Shown: piece after piece, positions 34,162-43,983 of the stretch
Position numbering within the stretch: position 1 is the first letter of the stretch
Layout: the number at the start of each line of letters is the position of its first letter
Source of the DNA: Gimesia fumaroli
GTDB lineage: Bacteria; Planctomycetota; Planctomycetia; Planctomycetales; Planctomycetaceae
Direction of reading: 5' to 3'
Assembly: GCF_007754425.1 (NCBI RefSeq)
Contig: NZ_CP037452.1
Span: 6,427,164 to 6,491,163, forward strand
DNA: 64,000 bases
Program-made: the position numbers and the translations under genes
The notes under the pieces: model-generated
Seen by the model: only the letters and a program-made list of their open reading frames with translations
Told to the model about the DNA's origin: nothing
Databases searched by the model: none

Positions 34162-37100
34162 ATGAAGCCCATAACCAAGATGGAAATTTCGGCACAAAAT
34201 CAGGATGATGACTCCCCCTCTGTGAATCCCCCACAGCAGATCGGAATCCGCGCGGACCTCGATCTCTGCCTGAACTATGCCTCCTGGCAGAACTCGGTCC
34301 CGTTTCTCAAAGCACTGGAAATTCACAATCATTCGTCAGAAATGATGAGCGACCTTGTGCTCGAAATGCAGACCGAGCCCCCCTTCGCCCGCCCGAAACA
34401 ATGGCACTTTGAACGAATCGCACCAGGCACCAGCATCAAGGTCAACGACACCCTGATCGATCTCGACCCCGCATACCTCAACGGCCTGAACGAAGCGGAA
34501 CGCGGGCAGGTTCGCTTTTCCCTGCAGCAAGGGGAGCGCGTTCTTGAAGAACGACTTGATGATGTACGTGTCTTAGCCCGTGATGAATGGGGCGGATTCT
34601 ATGCGATGGCAGATTTACTGGCAGCGTTCGTCATGCCGAATGATCCCGCCATTGCCCGAATTCTCAAAGCGGCTGGCGAAATCCTCGCGCAACACGGACA
34701 CTCTGCTGCACTCGATGGATACCAACAACAAGATCCCGCCCGGGCTTTCATGCAGGGAGCCGCCATCTGGTCGGCGATTGCTGCAGAAGGTTTGACCTAT
34801 ACGAATCCACCGAAAAGTTTTGAAACGGTCGGGCAAAAAACGCGCAGGCCTGCCCAGATTTTAAATGACGGACTGGCGACCTGCCTCGATTCCAGTCTGC
34901 TGTTTGCCGCGGCCCTGGAAGCAATCGGTTTGAACCCGGTGCTGATCCTGGTAGAAGGACACAGTTTTGTCGGCTTCTGGGTTATCGAACGCACCTTTCA
35001 TCATCTGATTGAGACCGATTCTGCAGAAATCCGCAAAGGCCTCGCGGCCAGAGAGCTGATTACATTTGAAACAACACTGGTGACCCATCGTCCGCCCTCC
35101 CCCTTTGAAGCGGCCATCGCCGCGGCAAAACTGAGAACGCTGGAATCGGTTTCTGATGAGTTTGTCGCCGCGATTGACGTCAATCGTGCCCGCATGGGGC
35201 AGATCAGGCCGCTTGCTTCGCATGAAGATTCTCAGATAAAAGAGGTTCCTCCGCATACGGGAAACGTTGCGATTCCGCTGCCGGCTATGCCTGCACCGGG
35301 GGAACTGGCCCTCGATTTCTCCGAAGAAACACCGAAAACACCTGAAGGACGAATCGAACGCTGGCAACGTAAATTACTCGACCTCTCACTAAGAAATCGA
35401 CTGTTGAACTTTCGTTCGACCAAACAGACCGTGCCTTTCTTTTGTCCGGATGTTCCTTTATTGGAAGACCGATTAGCCAATCAGTCTTCGATTCGCGTGA
35501 TTTCGCTCCCCGAGCAGAATCCGTTGGGCGAGCGCGATGCCAAGCTACATTTTCAGAAAACCGGTCAGGACATCCATACCGAATTTGCCGTCTCGGCTTT
35601 AGAACGAAACGAAATTTCCTCACCGCTGCCACGAATGGAACTCGATGCCCGCTTGACCAACCTGTATCGCATTGCCAGAAACGACCTCGCGGAAGGGGGA
35701 ACTAATACGCTGTTTCTGGCTGTGGGATTTCTCAAATGGAAACGTACGCCGGAAGACGCGCGCTCGTATCGCGCGCCGCTGTTGCTGATCCCTGTCAAGC
35801 TCACCCGCAAGAGTGTATTGTCACAGTTTCATCTGCGTCATCACGAAGATGATGTGCGATTTAACGCCACGCTGATTCAACTTCTGAAGAAAGATTTTGA
35901 CCGCGATATCTCGCATTTCGAAGCAGATCTTCCCCAAGATGAGAGCGGCATCGACGTTCCCCTGGTACTGGATCAGATGCGCAGAGCGGTCCGCGACATT
36001 CCCGGCTTTGAAGTGATCGATGAAATCGCGTTGTCCACATTCTCGTTCTCAAAATACCTGATGTGGAAAGACCTGGTCGATCGTACGGCGCATCTGGAAG
36101 AAAATCGAGTCGTCCGACATTTAATCCGGGATCCCGACAAACCGTTCGAATCCGATACCACCACGGCGATTCCTGCTCCGCAAGATATCGACCGGAAGTA
36201 TATTCCCACACAACTGATTCATCCCCTCGCAGCCGATTCATCCCAGTTGGCAGCCATCATGGCGGCTGCGGAAGGACACGATTTTGTCCTGATCGGCCCG
36301 CCCGGCACAGGCAAAAGCCAGACCATCTCCAACATGATCGCGCAATGTCTGGCGAATGGAAAAACGGTTTTATTTGTTGCCGAGAAAACAGCGGCCCTCG
36401 ATGTGGTCTATCGGCGTCTCTGCCAGAACGGGCTCGGCGATGTCTGCCTTGAACTGCACTCGCATAGTGCAGAGCGGAAGCAGTTTTATTCGCAACTGCA
36501 GAAAGCCTGGAAGGCGTCTGGAAAAACCGACCCGAGCGAATGGATCAAGGTCAATGATCGCTTGAAAATTAAGCGCGATGAACTGAATCACTACGTGGCT
36601 GCGCTGCATGAGCTCGATGCCAGCGGCTGGACGGTCTATCGCGGGATGGGCGTTTCCGTCAAGTATCGCAGTCTGGAAGCCCCACTGCTGGACTGGGATG
36701 ATTCGGTCCAGATTGACGAACAAAAATGGGAAGCCCTTGAAAACATCATCGATGAAATTGCACTGACGTTTCGTACAATCACACCCAACCCGGCACTCAA
36801 TTCCATTCGAACCACCAACTGGTCTGCCTCATGGGAAGCAAATCTGTTACGCACCATCGATACTGTGATCCCCGCCGTAGCAGCCCTGGAATCACCGCTC
36901 CGGAATTTTGTCAGCGCTATCGGGCTGGAAGAATCCGACGACTATTCGCTGGAACTGTATCAGCGGCTGCGCATGCTCGCTGGCACTCTACAGGAAGCGG
37001 CCAGGGAAAAGCTGCGGATCATATTTGACAAAGACTTTTCCAGCCTGGCCGATCAGGCGAGAAAACTGAAGAAAGACATCACCGCGTATCAAATTGCGCA

Positions 37101-39489
37101 ATCAGCAATCAGTGCGACCTATGAACCGGAATCGCTGATCTCAATCCCGGTCGACGATCTCGATTTTCAATGGCGGCAGGCAAAATCCTCGTTCTGGCCC
37201 ATTTCCTTTTTTGCAAAACGCAAAGTACAGAAGTTATTACAAACTTATGCGGCGTCCGGTGTCTCAGATCCGGAAAAGGATCTCTCCCAGATTCGGTTGA
37301 TGCAAAAATATCTCACCAATATCACAAACAACGCGCTGGCCAATCGAACTCCGCACTGGAACGGCTTGCAGACCGAGGTGGGCGAACTGACGTCGTTTCT
37401 GCAGCGGGCACAAGAAATCCGGCAAACAATCGTAGACTTTGGTCAAGCAACGGACTCACTGAAGCTGATCTCCTCCAGGCTCGCGCCGGTGATCATCGAC
37501 GATTCGACAGACCACCCGCTACTGGAGGCTGCCCAGGCACTGTTAGATGCCAATCAGGCATTCATCCAGTCATGTACCGCGTTCCGTGAAATTGCCGGGG
37601 GCAACCTGTTCCATAAAGAGGAACCCCGTCTCATCAATTCCACGCTGGCGACTCTGGAATCGATCAAGGCAAATCGAACTGAACTGAAACGCTGGGTTGC
37701 CTGGTCGGCGATGAAGCAACAGGCTCAGAACAACGACCTGGATCAGTTTGTAGAAGCACTGGAGACACAGCAAATTACGCCCGAAGGGCTGCGTCAGACT
37801 TTTGAAGTCTCCTTTGTCCGCTGGTGGCTACCCCAAGCCATTGATCGAAGCGACACACTGCGGCAGTTCCAACGCTTCAAACATGAAGACACCATCGAAG
37901 ATTTCCGCCGACTGGATCAGCTGGCGCGCACCGAATCAGCAACTCAGGTTCGTAATCAGGTCACCCATGATTTACCGAAACCGGATCAGGTGCCACGCAA
38001 ATCGGAATTGGGTCTATTGCGGCATCAAATGAATCTGAAACGGCCCAGCAAAGCCATTCGTGAAGTCATCTCGGGCATGCCTGAGACCTTCGCCAGGCTG
38101 GCGCCCTGTTTATTGATGTCCCCTTTATCGATCGCGCAATATCTCCCTCCCGAACAGGCTTTGTTCGATGTCATTATCTTTGATGAAGCGTCCCAGATCA
38201 CAACCTGGGACGCCATCGGCGCAATCGCACGCGGGCGGCAGACCATTATCGTGGGTGATCCCAAACAGTTGCCGCCAACCAATTTCTTTGGCCGCGCCGA
38301 CGATGACGAAGAGAATGAGGAACTGGAAGACTATGACCGCGACCTGGAAAGTATTCTCGACGAAGCGACCGCCTCGGGGCTACCGCTCCTGCAGTTAAAC
38401 TGGCATTATCGCAGCCAGCATGAATCGCTGATCGCATTCTCAAACTGGAATTACTACGAAAACAACCTGATCACCTTTCCTTCCGCCGTCACCGATGATC
38501 GTGCTGTTTCGCTCAAACACTTGCCGGAAGCGATTTATGACCGGGGCAAGAGCCGCACCAATCGCATCGAAGCAGAAACACTGGTCGCCGATGCAGTTGA
38601 AAGAATGAAGTCCTGGCTCTCACTTGCTGAAGACGAGCGCCCTACGCTGGGGGTGATTACGTTCAACAGCCAACAACAAACGCTGATCCAGGATTTATTC
38701 GACCAGTCTCTGCGGGAAGCGCCCGAACTGGAATGGTATTTTGATGATGCACGAATTGAACCGACGATTGTGAAAAATCTGGAGAACGTTCAAGGGGATG
38801 AACGTGACGTAATGCTGTTCTCAATCACAAATGGTCCTGATGAAGCCCACCGAGAAGCCGGTCATGTGTCTCTCAATTTTGGTGCCCTCAATCGCCAGGG
38901 CGGGGAGCGGCGTCTGAATGTCGCCGTAACCCGAGCCCGACAGGAACTGATCGTGTATGTCTCCTTCCTGCCTGATCAACTCAAAGCAGAACGCACAACG
39001 TATCAGGGCGTGCGCGACCTGAAAGCATTTTTGGAGTATGCACAGAAAGGGAAATCAATTCTCGGCGCAAACACGGGTGACGCAGGGCACGAATTTGAAT
39101 CTCTCTTTGAAGAGGCAGTCGCATCCGCTTTGACGACAAAAGGCTGGCAAATTGTGCCTCAAGTAGGCGTCTCGGCGTTTCGGGTTGATCTGGGTATCGT
39201 GCATCCGGATAAACCAGGATCATTTCTGGCGGGAATCGAATGTGACGGGGCCGCCTATCACCGCGCAGCCACCGCCCGCGATCGCGATAAAATCCGAGAG
39301 CAGGTTCTCCGCAATCTAGGCTGGGAAATCCTCAGGGTCTGGTCTCCCGACTGGTGGTACGATTCACAAGGAGCGCTCGATACCATCGATCTCCGGTTGC
39401 AGGAATTGCTAGAGAACAGCCGTTCTGAAGACACTGCACTCGATGATGCAGAATCAACGAACCTGATTGTTGAACCACGCGCCCCTTAA
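34162..39489 (+). CDS. Hhe-like defence protein: transglutaminase-like, DUF4011, SF1 helicase, restriction-type nuclease
   Basis: A 1775-residue cytoplasmic protein. Residues 1-120 look beta-rich. A transglutaminase-like region follows with Cys241 (ATCLDSSLLFAAAL) and His267 (VEGHSFVGFW). DUF4011 covers about 385-560 (RWQRKLLDLSLRNRLLNFR). The SF1 helicase has Walker A GPPGTGKS at 712-719, Walker B with D1341-E1342 (IIFDEASQI), GDPKQLPPTNFF, NWHYRSQHESLI and VAVTRARQEL. The C-terminus is an MTES_1575/Vsr-like nuclease (FRVDLGIVHP, D1676; GIECDGAAYH, E1693-D1695). DUF4011-helicase-Vsr proteins were reported as the antiphage system Hhe; the match here is by architecture only. A second ATG lies at codon 7. 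Confidence 0.88.
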   Translation: MKPITKMEISAQNQDDDSPSVNPPQQIGIRADLDLCLNYASWQNSVPFLKALEIHNHSSEMMSDLVLEMQTEPPFARPKQWHFERIAPGTSIKVNDTLIDLDPAYLNGLNEAERGQVRFSLQQGERVLEERLDDVRVLARDEWGGFYAMADLLAAFVMPNDPAIARILKAAGEILAQHGHSAALDGYQQQDPARAFMQGAAIWSAIAAEGLTYTNPPKSFETVGQKTRRPAQILNDGLATCLDSSLLFAAALEAIGLNPVLILVEGHSFVGFWVIERTFHHLIETDSAEIRKGLAARELITFETTLVTHRPPSPFEAAIAAAKLRTLESVSDEFVAAIDVNRARMGQIRPLASHEDSQIKEVPPHTGNVAIPLPAMPAPGELALDFSEETPKTPEGRIERWQRKLLDLSLRNRLLNFRSTKQTVPFFCPDVPLLEDRLANQSSIRVISLPEQNPLGERDAKLHFQKTGQDIHTEFAVSALERNEISSPLPRMELDARLTNLYRIARNDLAEGGTNTLFLAVGFLKWKRTPEDARSYRAPLLLIPVKLTRKSVLSQFHLRHHEDDVRFNATLIQLLKKDFDRDISHFEADLPQDESGIDVPLVLDQMRRAVRDIPGFEVIDEIALSTFSFSKYLMWKDLVDRTAHLEENRVVRHLIRDPDKPFESDTTTAIPAPQDIDRKYIPTQLIHPLAADSSQLAAIMAAAEGHDFVLIGPPGTGKSQTISNMIAQCLANGKTVLFVAEKTAALDVVYRRLCQNGLGDVCLELHSHSAERKQFYSQLQKAWKASGKTDPSEWIKVNDRLKIKRDELNHYVAALHELDASGWTVYRGMGVSVKYRSLEAPLLDWDDSVQIDEQKWEALENIIDEIALTFRTITPNPALNSIRTTNWSASWEANLLRTIDTVIPAVAALESPLRNFVSAIGLEESDDYSLELYQRLRMLAGTLQEAAREKLRIIFDKDFSSLADQARKLKKDITAYQIAQSAISATYEPESLISIPVDDLDFQWRQAKSSFWPISFFAKRKVQKLLQTYAASGVSDPEKDLSQIRLMQKYLTNITNNALANRTPHWNGLQTEVGELTSFLQRAQEIRQTIVDFGQATDSLKLISSRLAPVIIDDSTDHPLLEAAQALLDANQAFIQSCTAFREIAGGNLFHKEEPRLINSTLATLESIKANRTELKRWVAWSAMKQQAQNNDLDQFVEALETQQITPEGLRQTFEVSFVRWWLPQAIDRSDTLRQFQRFKHEDTIEDFRRLDQLARTESATQVRNQVTHDLPKPDQVPRKSELGLLRHQMNLKRPSKAIREVISGMPETFARLAPCLLMSPLSIAQYLPPEQALFDVIIFDEASQITTWDAIGAIARGRQTIIVGDPKQLPPTNFFGRADDDEENEELEDYDRDLESILDEATASGLPLLQLNWHYRSQHESLIAFSNWNYYENNLITFPSAVTDDRAVSLKHLPEAIYDRGKSRTNRIEAETLVADAVERMKSWLSLAEDERPTLGVITFNSQQQTLIQDLFDQSLREAPELEWYFDDARIEPTIVKNLENVQGDERDVMLFSITNGPDEAHREAGHVSLNFGALNRQGGERRLNVAVTRARQELIVYVSFLPDQLKAERTTYQGVRDLKAFLEYAQKGKSILGANTGDAGHEFESLFEEAVASALTTKGWQIVPQVGVSAFRVDLGIVHPDKPGSFLAGIECDGAAYHRAATARDRDKIREQVLRNLGWEILRVWSPDWWYDSQGALDTIDLRLQELLENSRSEDTALDDAESTNLIVEPRAP

Positions 39490-40018
39490 AGCTGAACTCC
39501 ACGTTCGTGATGATGTTCTGATAGAGCAGTGCGGGTATGCGACTCTGAAGAAACGAATAATGAAACCCTGCCTCTCACTCTTCTCGAGCGCATCACATTT
39601 TCCTATAGCGTGTCTCGATCTAAGATACTCGGTCCAAATGCCCTTGGAGACGATACAGTAAAACGAGACACAGTCTAACGATCACATTCAACAAAAATGC
39701 AGTTAGTGCATTCGAGCATCACTTTATTTCTTTGAGAGCAACAGGGAGGGAATTCCCTGAGAATCATTTTGCCAATTCTGCAAAATTGCAGTGAAATCCC
39801 TGCACATTCACGTGTGTAAACGATCATTTAAGGAAGTTTCCCCACAATTGAATCATTGTGGATAATTCACAATGATTTCCTGTTTTTTGAATTGCTCATT
39901 TTCTCTCTCGCCGACAACCGAACTTTAAGGAGTACACTTTTTTTAGATCAATTCGGTTCTGTGTCTCCATCAGATCCGATCAGGCAATGTTGTGTTATCA
40001 TAGAATTTGGCAGGCGTT
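39490..40018. other. Intergenic region between the helicase-nuclease and the hybrid kinase
   Basis: About 530 AT-rich bases with no convincing gene. A perfect hairpin AATCATTGTG/CACAATGATT (39851-39860 with 39868-39877) is followed by TCCTGTTTTTTG and may be a weak terminator. The kinase promoter should lie in the last 150 bases. Confidence 0.5.
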
Positions 40019-43000
40019 ATGAAATCCCCCTCCTTGGAACATGACGAGGATCATCGTTCCCGCTCCTCACACATTTATTCCAGGTTCAAGTTGTTGCTGC
40101 GAATCCCGTTGGTGCAGGCGGGAATGATCAGCCTGGCAATTTTTCTTGTGGTCTTTCTGCTGAATGAGCAGGCCCACAATCGAAAAGTTCGGGAAGCGGC
40201 CTCCCTGGGAGAAATCGTGGATATCGTTGGACGCCAGCGAATGTTAAGTCAGCGAATTGCGAAGAATCTGCTACTCATCGAAAATGGATCGAATCAAAAC
40301 GACGCCCACGCGACACTTGAAACAGATCTCGCAACCTTAAATCGGCAACACAAGCTATTAACAGAAACAGTCTCACTCTATGAAAACTCACAGGAGCAGA
40401 ACGAAACGTCGCCACGCAAGTTGCTTAACCAGATTTCGCCTCTGATCTCCACAATCACACAGATCGTTACCGAAGTTTTAACAGGCCAACAGACTGCGTC
40501 CTCATCACTCCCCACCGTCTTAACCAGCGAACAACGGCTGGTACCGCTCCTCGATCAATTTAACGCATCTTTGACCACGGAAAAAAACCTGCTGGAAAGC
40601 AGTCAACACAGAATTCAACTGACCAGGGAGTCCCTCTTTCTGTTTGCGCTCATTTCAGTTTTGTTTTGTGCGATCTGGTTCATGCTGTCACAAGTTCATA
40701 AGTACCAATCCAAACTAAGGCGGGAAAAACAAAGACTGCTCAAATTGACGCGTGTAATGAAAGACAGGCAGCAGAAACTTTCAGCGGCGATTTCTGCATC
40801 ATTTCACGAAACCTGGTCCTGGACACCAGGTACCGGGGAATTCTGGTGTTCCGAATCCTTCTGGCGGGTGTTTGGCTATCAGGAAATCTCAGAGTTTCCC
40901 GACGCGACATATCAAACTTTTCTCGAACACATCGACCCCGATCATCGCGGTCTGCTCGAAACAGCTGTCCAGCAACAAGTTGAGGATGGGGCTCCGATTC
41001 ACCTGGAGCTATCAGCCAGGATTCACGGTGGAGTTTATCGCTGGATTCGAGTCCAGGCAAAAATGATTTCAGATCAAGCCGATGGAGCGGAATATCTCGC
41101 CGGTACAGTCGAAGATATTCATGAACACAAACTGGCGAAACTTCAACTGGACCATAAGGAAACACTTTTGACGAAAGTAGGGAAAGTCGCCAAAATTGGT
41201 GGCTGGCACCTGGATCTGAAAACAAATGAACTGTTCTGGACGTCCGAAACATACAAGATTCATGAAGTTGATACTGACTACCGGCCTACGGTGGAAACCG
41301 GCATCGCCTTTTATGCTCCTGAAGTGCGCCCCGTCATTCAAAAGGCAGTGGAACACGCCATTGAAACGGGAGAACCCTGGGACCTCGAACTTCCGTTTAT
41401 TACGGCTAAAGGGCGTCATATCTGGGTGCGGGCTCAGGGAGAACTTGAATACGAAAACAACATCCCGGTCCGACTGGTCGGCGCATTTCAGGATATTTCG
41501 ACAGAGAAACAACGCGAGAGCGAATTCCTGATGATGCAGGATGACAAATTCAGTTCGCGTGCACAACTGCAAGGCGTCATTTCTGCTGCCACTGAAGTTT
41601 CGATCATCGCCACCGACCCGCAAGGGACCATCACCTTGTTTAGTCCTGGTGCAGAACGCCTGCTGGGCTATTCCGCGGAAGAAATGATTGGTATTCAGAC
41701 ACCCGAATGTTTCCACCTGGCTGAGGAAGTTGAACAACGAGGGCGCGAACTGACAGAAAGTCTGGGTAGAACGGTCAAGAACTTTGCAGTGTTTGTCACT
41801 CCCGCCATGCTGGGTAGTTACGATCGACGTGAATGGACTTATGTCTGCAAAGACGGTATTCATCGAACGGTAGAATTGACAGTCACCGCGATCAGAAACC
41901 AGCAAGACGATATCAAGGGATTTCTGTGCGTTGCCCTCGATATCACCCAGAAAAAACAGAATGAGAAACAGCTTCTGGAGAGTCGCGAAAAAATTCGCCA
42001 TTTGATGGACGCGTTACCCGTCGCAACATACACCTGTGATAATGACGGGCTCATCACCTATTACAATCAGGCGGCTATTGAATTTTGGGGACGAACGCCT
42101 TATCTGAATGATCCTATTGACCGCCACTGCGGCTCCTTTAAACTCCTGGATGCCGAGGGAAATTTAATACCGTACGCTGAGAGTTGGACTGCAATTGCAC
42201 TCAAGAAGCAGGAAGTGCTGCATGGAAAAGAACTCATCATAGAGTGTGAAGACGGCACCACCAAAACAGCGTTAGCACATATTTGCCCCATGCATGACCA
42301 TGATGGCAAGATGACAGGGGTCGTGAATGTTCTCGTCGATATTTCCGAGCGAAAAAAGTTGGAAAAATCGCTGAATGAGACGACGACACGCTTAGAATTA
42401 TGCCTGAAAGTTCTCGATCAACATGCCATCGTAGCAGAAACAGAACTTAACGGGTGTATCAGACATGTTAATGACATGTTCTGTCAGCTCACCGGTTTTG
42501 AACGGCATGAAGCAATCGGTAAAACGCATCGAATTGTCAATTCCGGCGTGCAGTCCAAAGAGTTCTGGAAAGATGTGTTCAAGACGATCGCGGATACTGG
42601 AATGTGGCAGGGAGAAATCTGCAACCGTAAAAAGAATGGAGACCTGTACTGGGTCGACACCACCATTGCCGCGATGAAAGATGGTGAAGGAATCGCTACC
42701 GGCTACCTGGCTATTCGCAACGACATCACCGAACTCAAGCAGGCCCAGGAAGCAGCGCTCGCCGCTTCACAGAGCAAAAGCCAGTTCCTGGCGAATATGA
42801 GCCATGAGATTCGCACCCCGCTGACCGCCATTCTAGGCTATGCCGATCTGCTCAAAAATGATCCCGATTTTACATCATCCCCCGAAAAAAGAGACCAGGC
42901 TGTCAATACAATTCGTGATGCTGGAACGCATTTATTAACCGTCATCAACGATATTCTTGACCTGTCCAAAATTGAAGCCGGAAAAATGAGTCTTGAAAAG

Positions 43001-43972
43001 GCTCCGACTCAAGTTTTCAACACCCTGGAACATATTGAAAGTCTGTTACGACCTCGCGCCATTGAAAAAGGCATTCTACTGGGTTCTCAAATTACAACTC
43101 CCATTCCGGATCTGATTGAAAGTGATCCGACTCGACTCCGACAGATCTTGATGAATCTTGTTGGGAATGCAGTAAAATTTACGGAGCAGGGAAGCATCAA
43201 CATCGTTGTCAGGCAGATCGAAGAGGGAGATCAGAAGCTCATTCAATTTGACATCGAAGACACGGGACCGGGAATGTCACCAAAACAGGTCGAGAAAATG
43301 TTTAAAGCATTTTCACAGGCAGACGCCTCAGTCACGCGCCAACATGGAGGCACCGGTCTGGGACTGGTCATCTCCCGAAAACTGGCGCGTTTAATGGGTG
43401 GTGAAGTCTCACTGGCCTGGACGGAGAGAGGAAAAGGAACCTGTTTCCGATTCGAAATGCCGGAACACGCTCTGCCTCAAACGCGTTATCTGATCAGCCC
43501 CTCGCTTGCTGATTCAGAAGCGGTCAAGAAAGTAACAACCGCAGTAGGGTATCAGGTTCCTGAAAATACACGCATCCTGCTTGCCGAAGATGGGCCCGAC
43601 AACCAGCGACTCATTTCCTTCCTGTTGAAAAAACTGGGCGCATTAGTTGATGTCGCCGACAACGGCTCTGAAGCCTATCGGAACTACCTCGAAGCAGAAA
43701 TGGTAGACCAGCCTTATCACCTGTTGATTACCGATATGCAAATGCCGGAAATGGATGGCTACTCGCTGACAAAAGTTCTGCGGGCCGAAGGTGCCACCTT
43801 GCCCATCATCGCCTTAACCGCGCATGCGATGGCAGAAGATCGCCAGAAGTGTCTGGATGCGGGCTGTGATGACTACCTCAGTAAACCCGTTGACCGCAGA
43901 CTCCTTGCACAAACCATTGAGAAATGGATGATCCACATCCAACAGACAACAGAACAACCTGCCGACTCATAG
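40019..43972 (+). CDS. Hybrid sensor histidine kinase with PilJ-like sensor, multiple PAS domains and receiver
   Basis: A 1317-residue protein. The ATG at 40019 follows AGG by six bases; a TTG four codons earlier is less likely. Two membrane helices (about residues 25-46 and 203-222) enclose a PilJ/NarX-like sensor (IVGRQRMLSQRIAKNLLL). About five PAS/PAC units follow to residue 910. The kinase core has the H-box NMSHEIRTPL with His929, N-box MNLVGNAVKF, G1 DTGPGMSP and G2 GGTGLGLVIS. The C-terminal receiver has Asp1239 (LLITDMQMPEMDG) and YLSKPV. It senses an unknown small ligand, possibly an anion or redox signal. No partner regulator is adjacent. Confidence 0.93.
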   Translation: MKSPSLEHDEDHRSRSSHIYSRFKLLLRIPLVQAGMISLAIFLVVFLLNEQAHNRKVREAASLGEIVDIVGRQRMLSQRIAKNLLLIENGSNQNDAHATLETDLATLNRQHKLLTETVSLYENSQEQNETSPRKLLNQISPLISTITQIVTEVLTGQQTASSSLPTVLTSEQRLVPLLDQFNASLTTEKNLLESSQHRIQLTRESLFLFALISVLFCAIWFMLSQVHKYQSKLRREKQRLLKLTRVMKDRQQKLSAAISASFHETWSWTPGTGEFWCSESFWRVFGYQEISEFPDATYQTFLEHIDPDHRGLLETAVQQQVEDGAPIHLELSARIHGGVYRWIRVQAKMISDQADGAEYLAGTVEDIHEHKLAKLQLDHKETLLTKVGKVAKIGGWHLDLKTNELFWTSETYKIHEVDTDYRPTVETGIAFYAPEVRPVIQKAVEHAIETGEPWDLELPFITAKGRHIWVRAQGELEYENNIPVRLVGAFQDISTEKQRESEFLMMQDDKFSSRAQLQGVISAATEVSIIATDPQGTITLFSPGAERLLGYSAEEMIGIQTPECFHLAEEVEQRGRELTESLGRTVKNFAVFVTPAMLGSYDRREWTYVCKDGIHRTVELTVTAIRNQQDDIKGFLCVALDITQKKQNEKQLLESREKIRHLMDALPVATYTCDNDGLITYYNQAAIEFWGRTPYLNDPIDRHCGSFKLLDAEGNLIPYAESWTAIALKKQEVLHGKELIIECEDGTTKTALAHICPMHDHDGKMTGVVNVLVDISERKKLEKSLNETTTRLELCLKVLDQHAIVAETELNGCIRHVNDMFCQLTGFERHEAIGKTHRIVNSGVQSKEFWKDVFKTIADTGMWQGEICNRKKNGDLYWVDTTIAAMKDGEGIATGYLAIRNDITELKQAQEAALAASQSKSQFLANMSHEIRTPLTAILGYADLLKNDPDFTSSPEKRDQAVNTIRDAGTHLLTVINDILDLSKIEAGKMSLEKAPTQVFNTLEHIESLLRPRAIEKGILLGSQITTPIPDLIESDPTRLRQILMNLVGNAVKFTEQGSINIVVRQIEEGDQKLIQFDIEDTGPGMSPKQVEKMFKAFSQADASVTRQHGGTGLGLVISRKLARLMGGEVSLAWTERGKGTCFRFEMPEHALPQTRYLISPSLADSEAVKKVTTAVGYQVPENTRILLAEDGPDNQRLISFLLKKLGALVDVADNGSEAYRNYLEAEMVDQPYHLLITDMQMPEMDGYSLTKVLRAEGATLPIIALTAHAMAEDRQKCLDAGCDDYLSKPVDRRLLAQTIEKWMIHIQQTTEQPADS

Positions 43973-43983
43973 GCTCGAGACAA

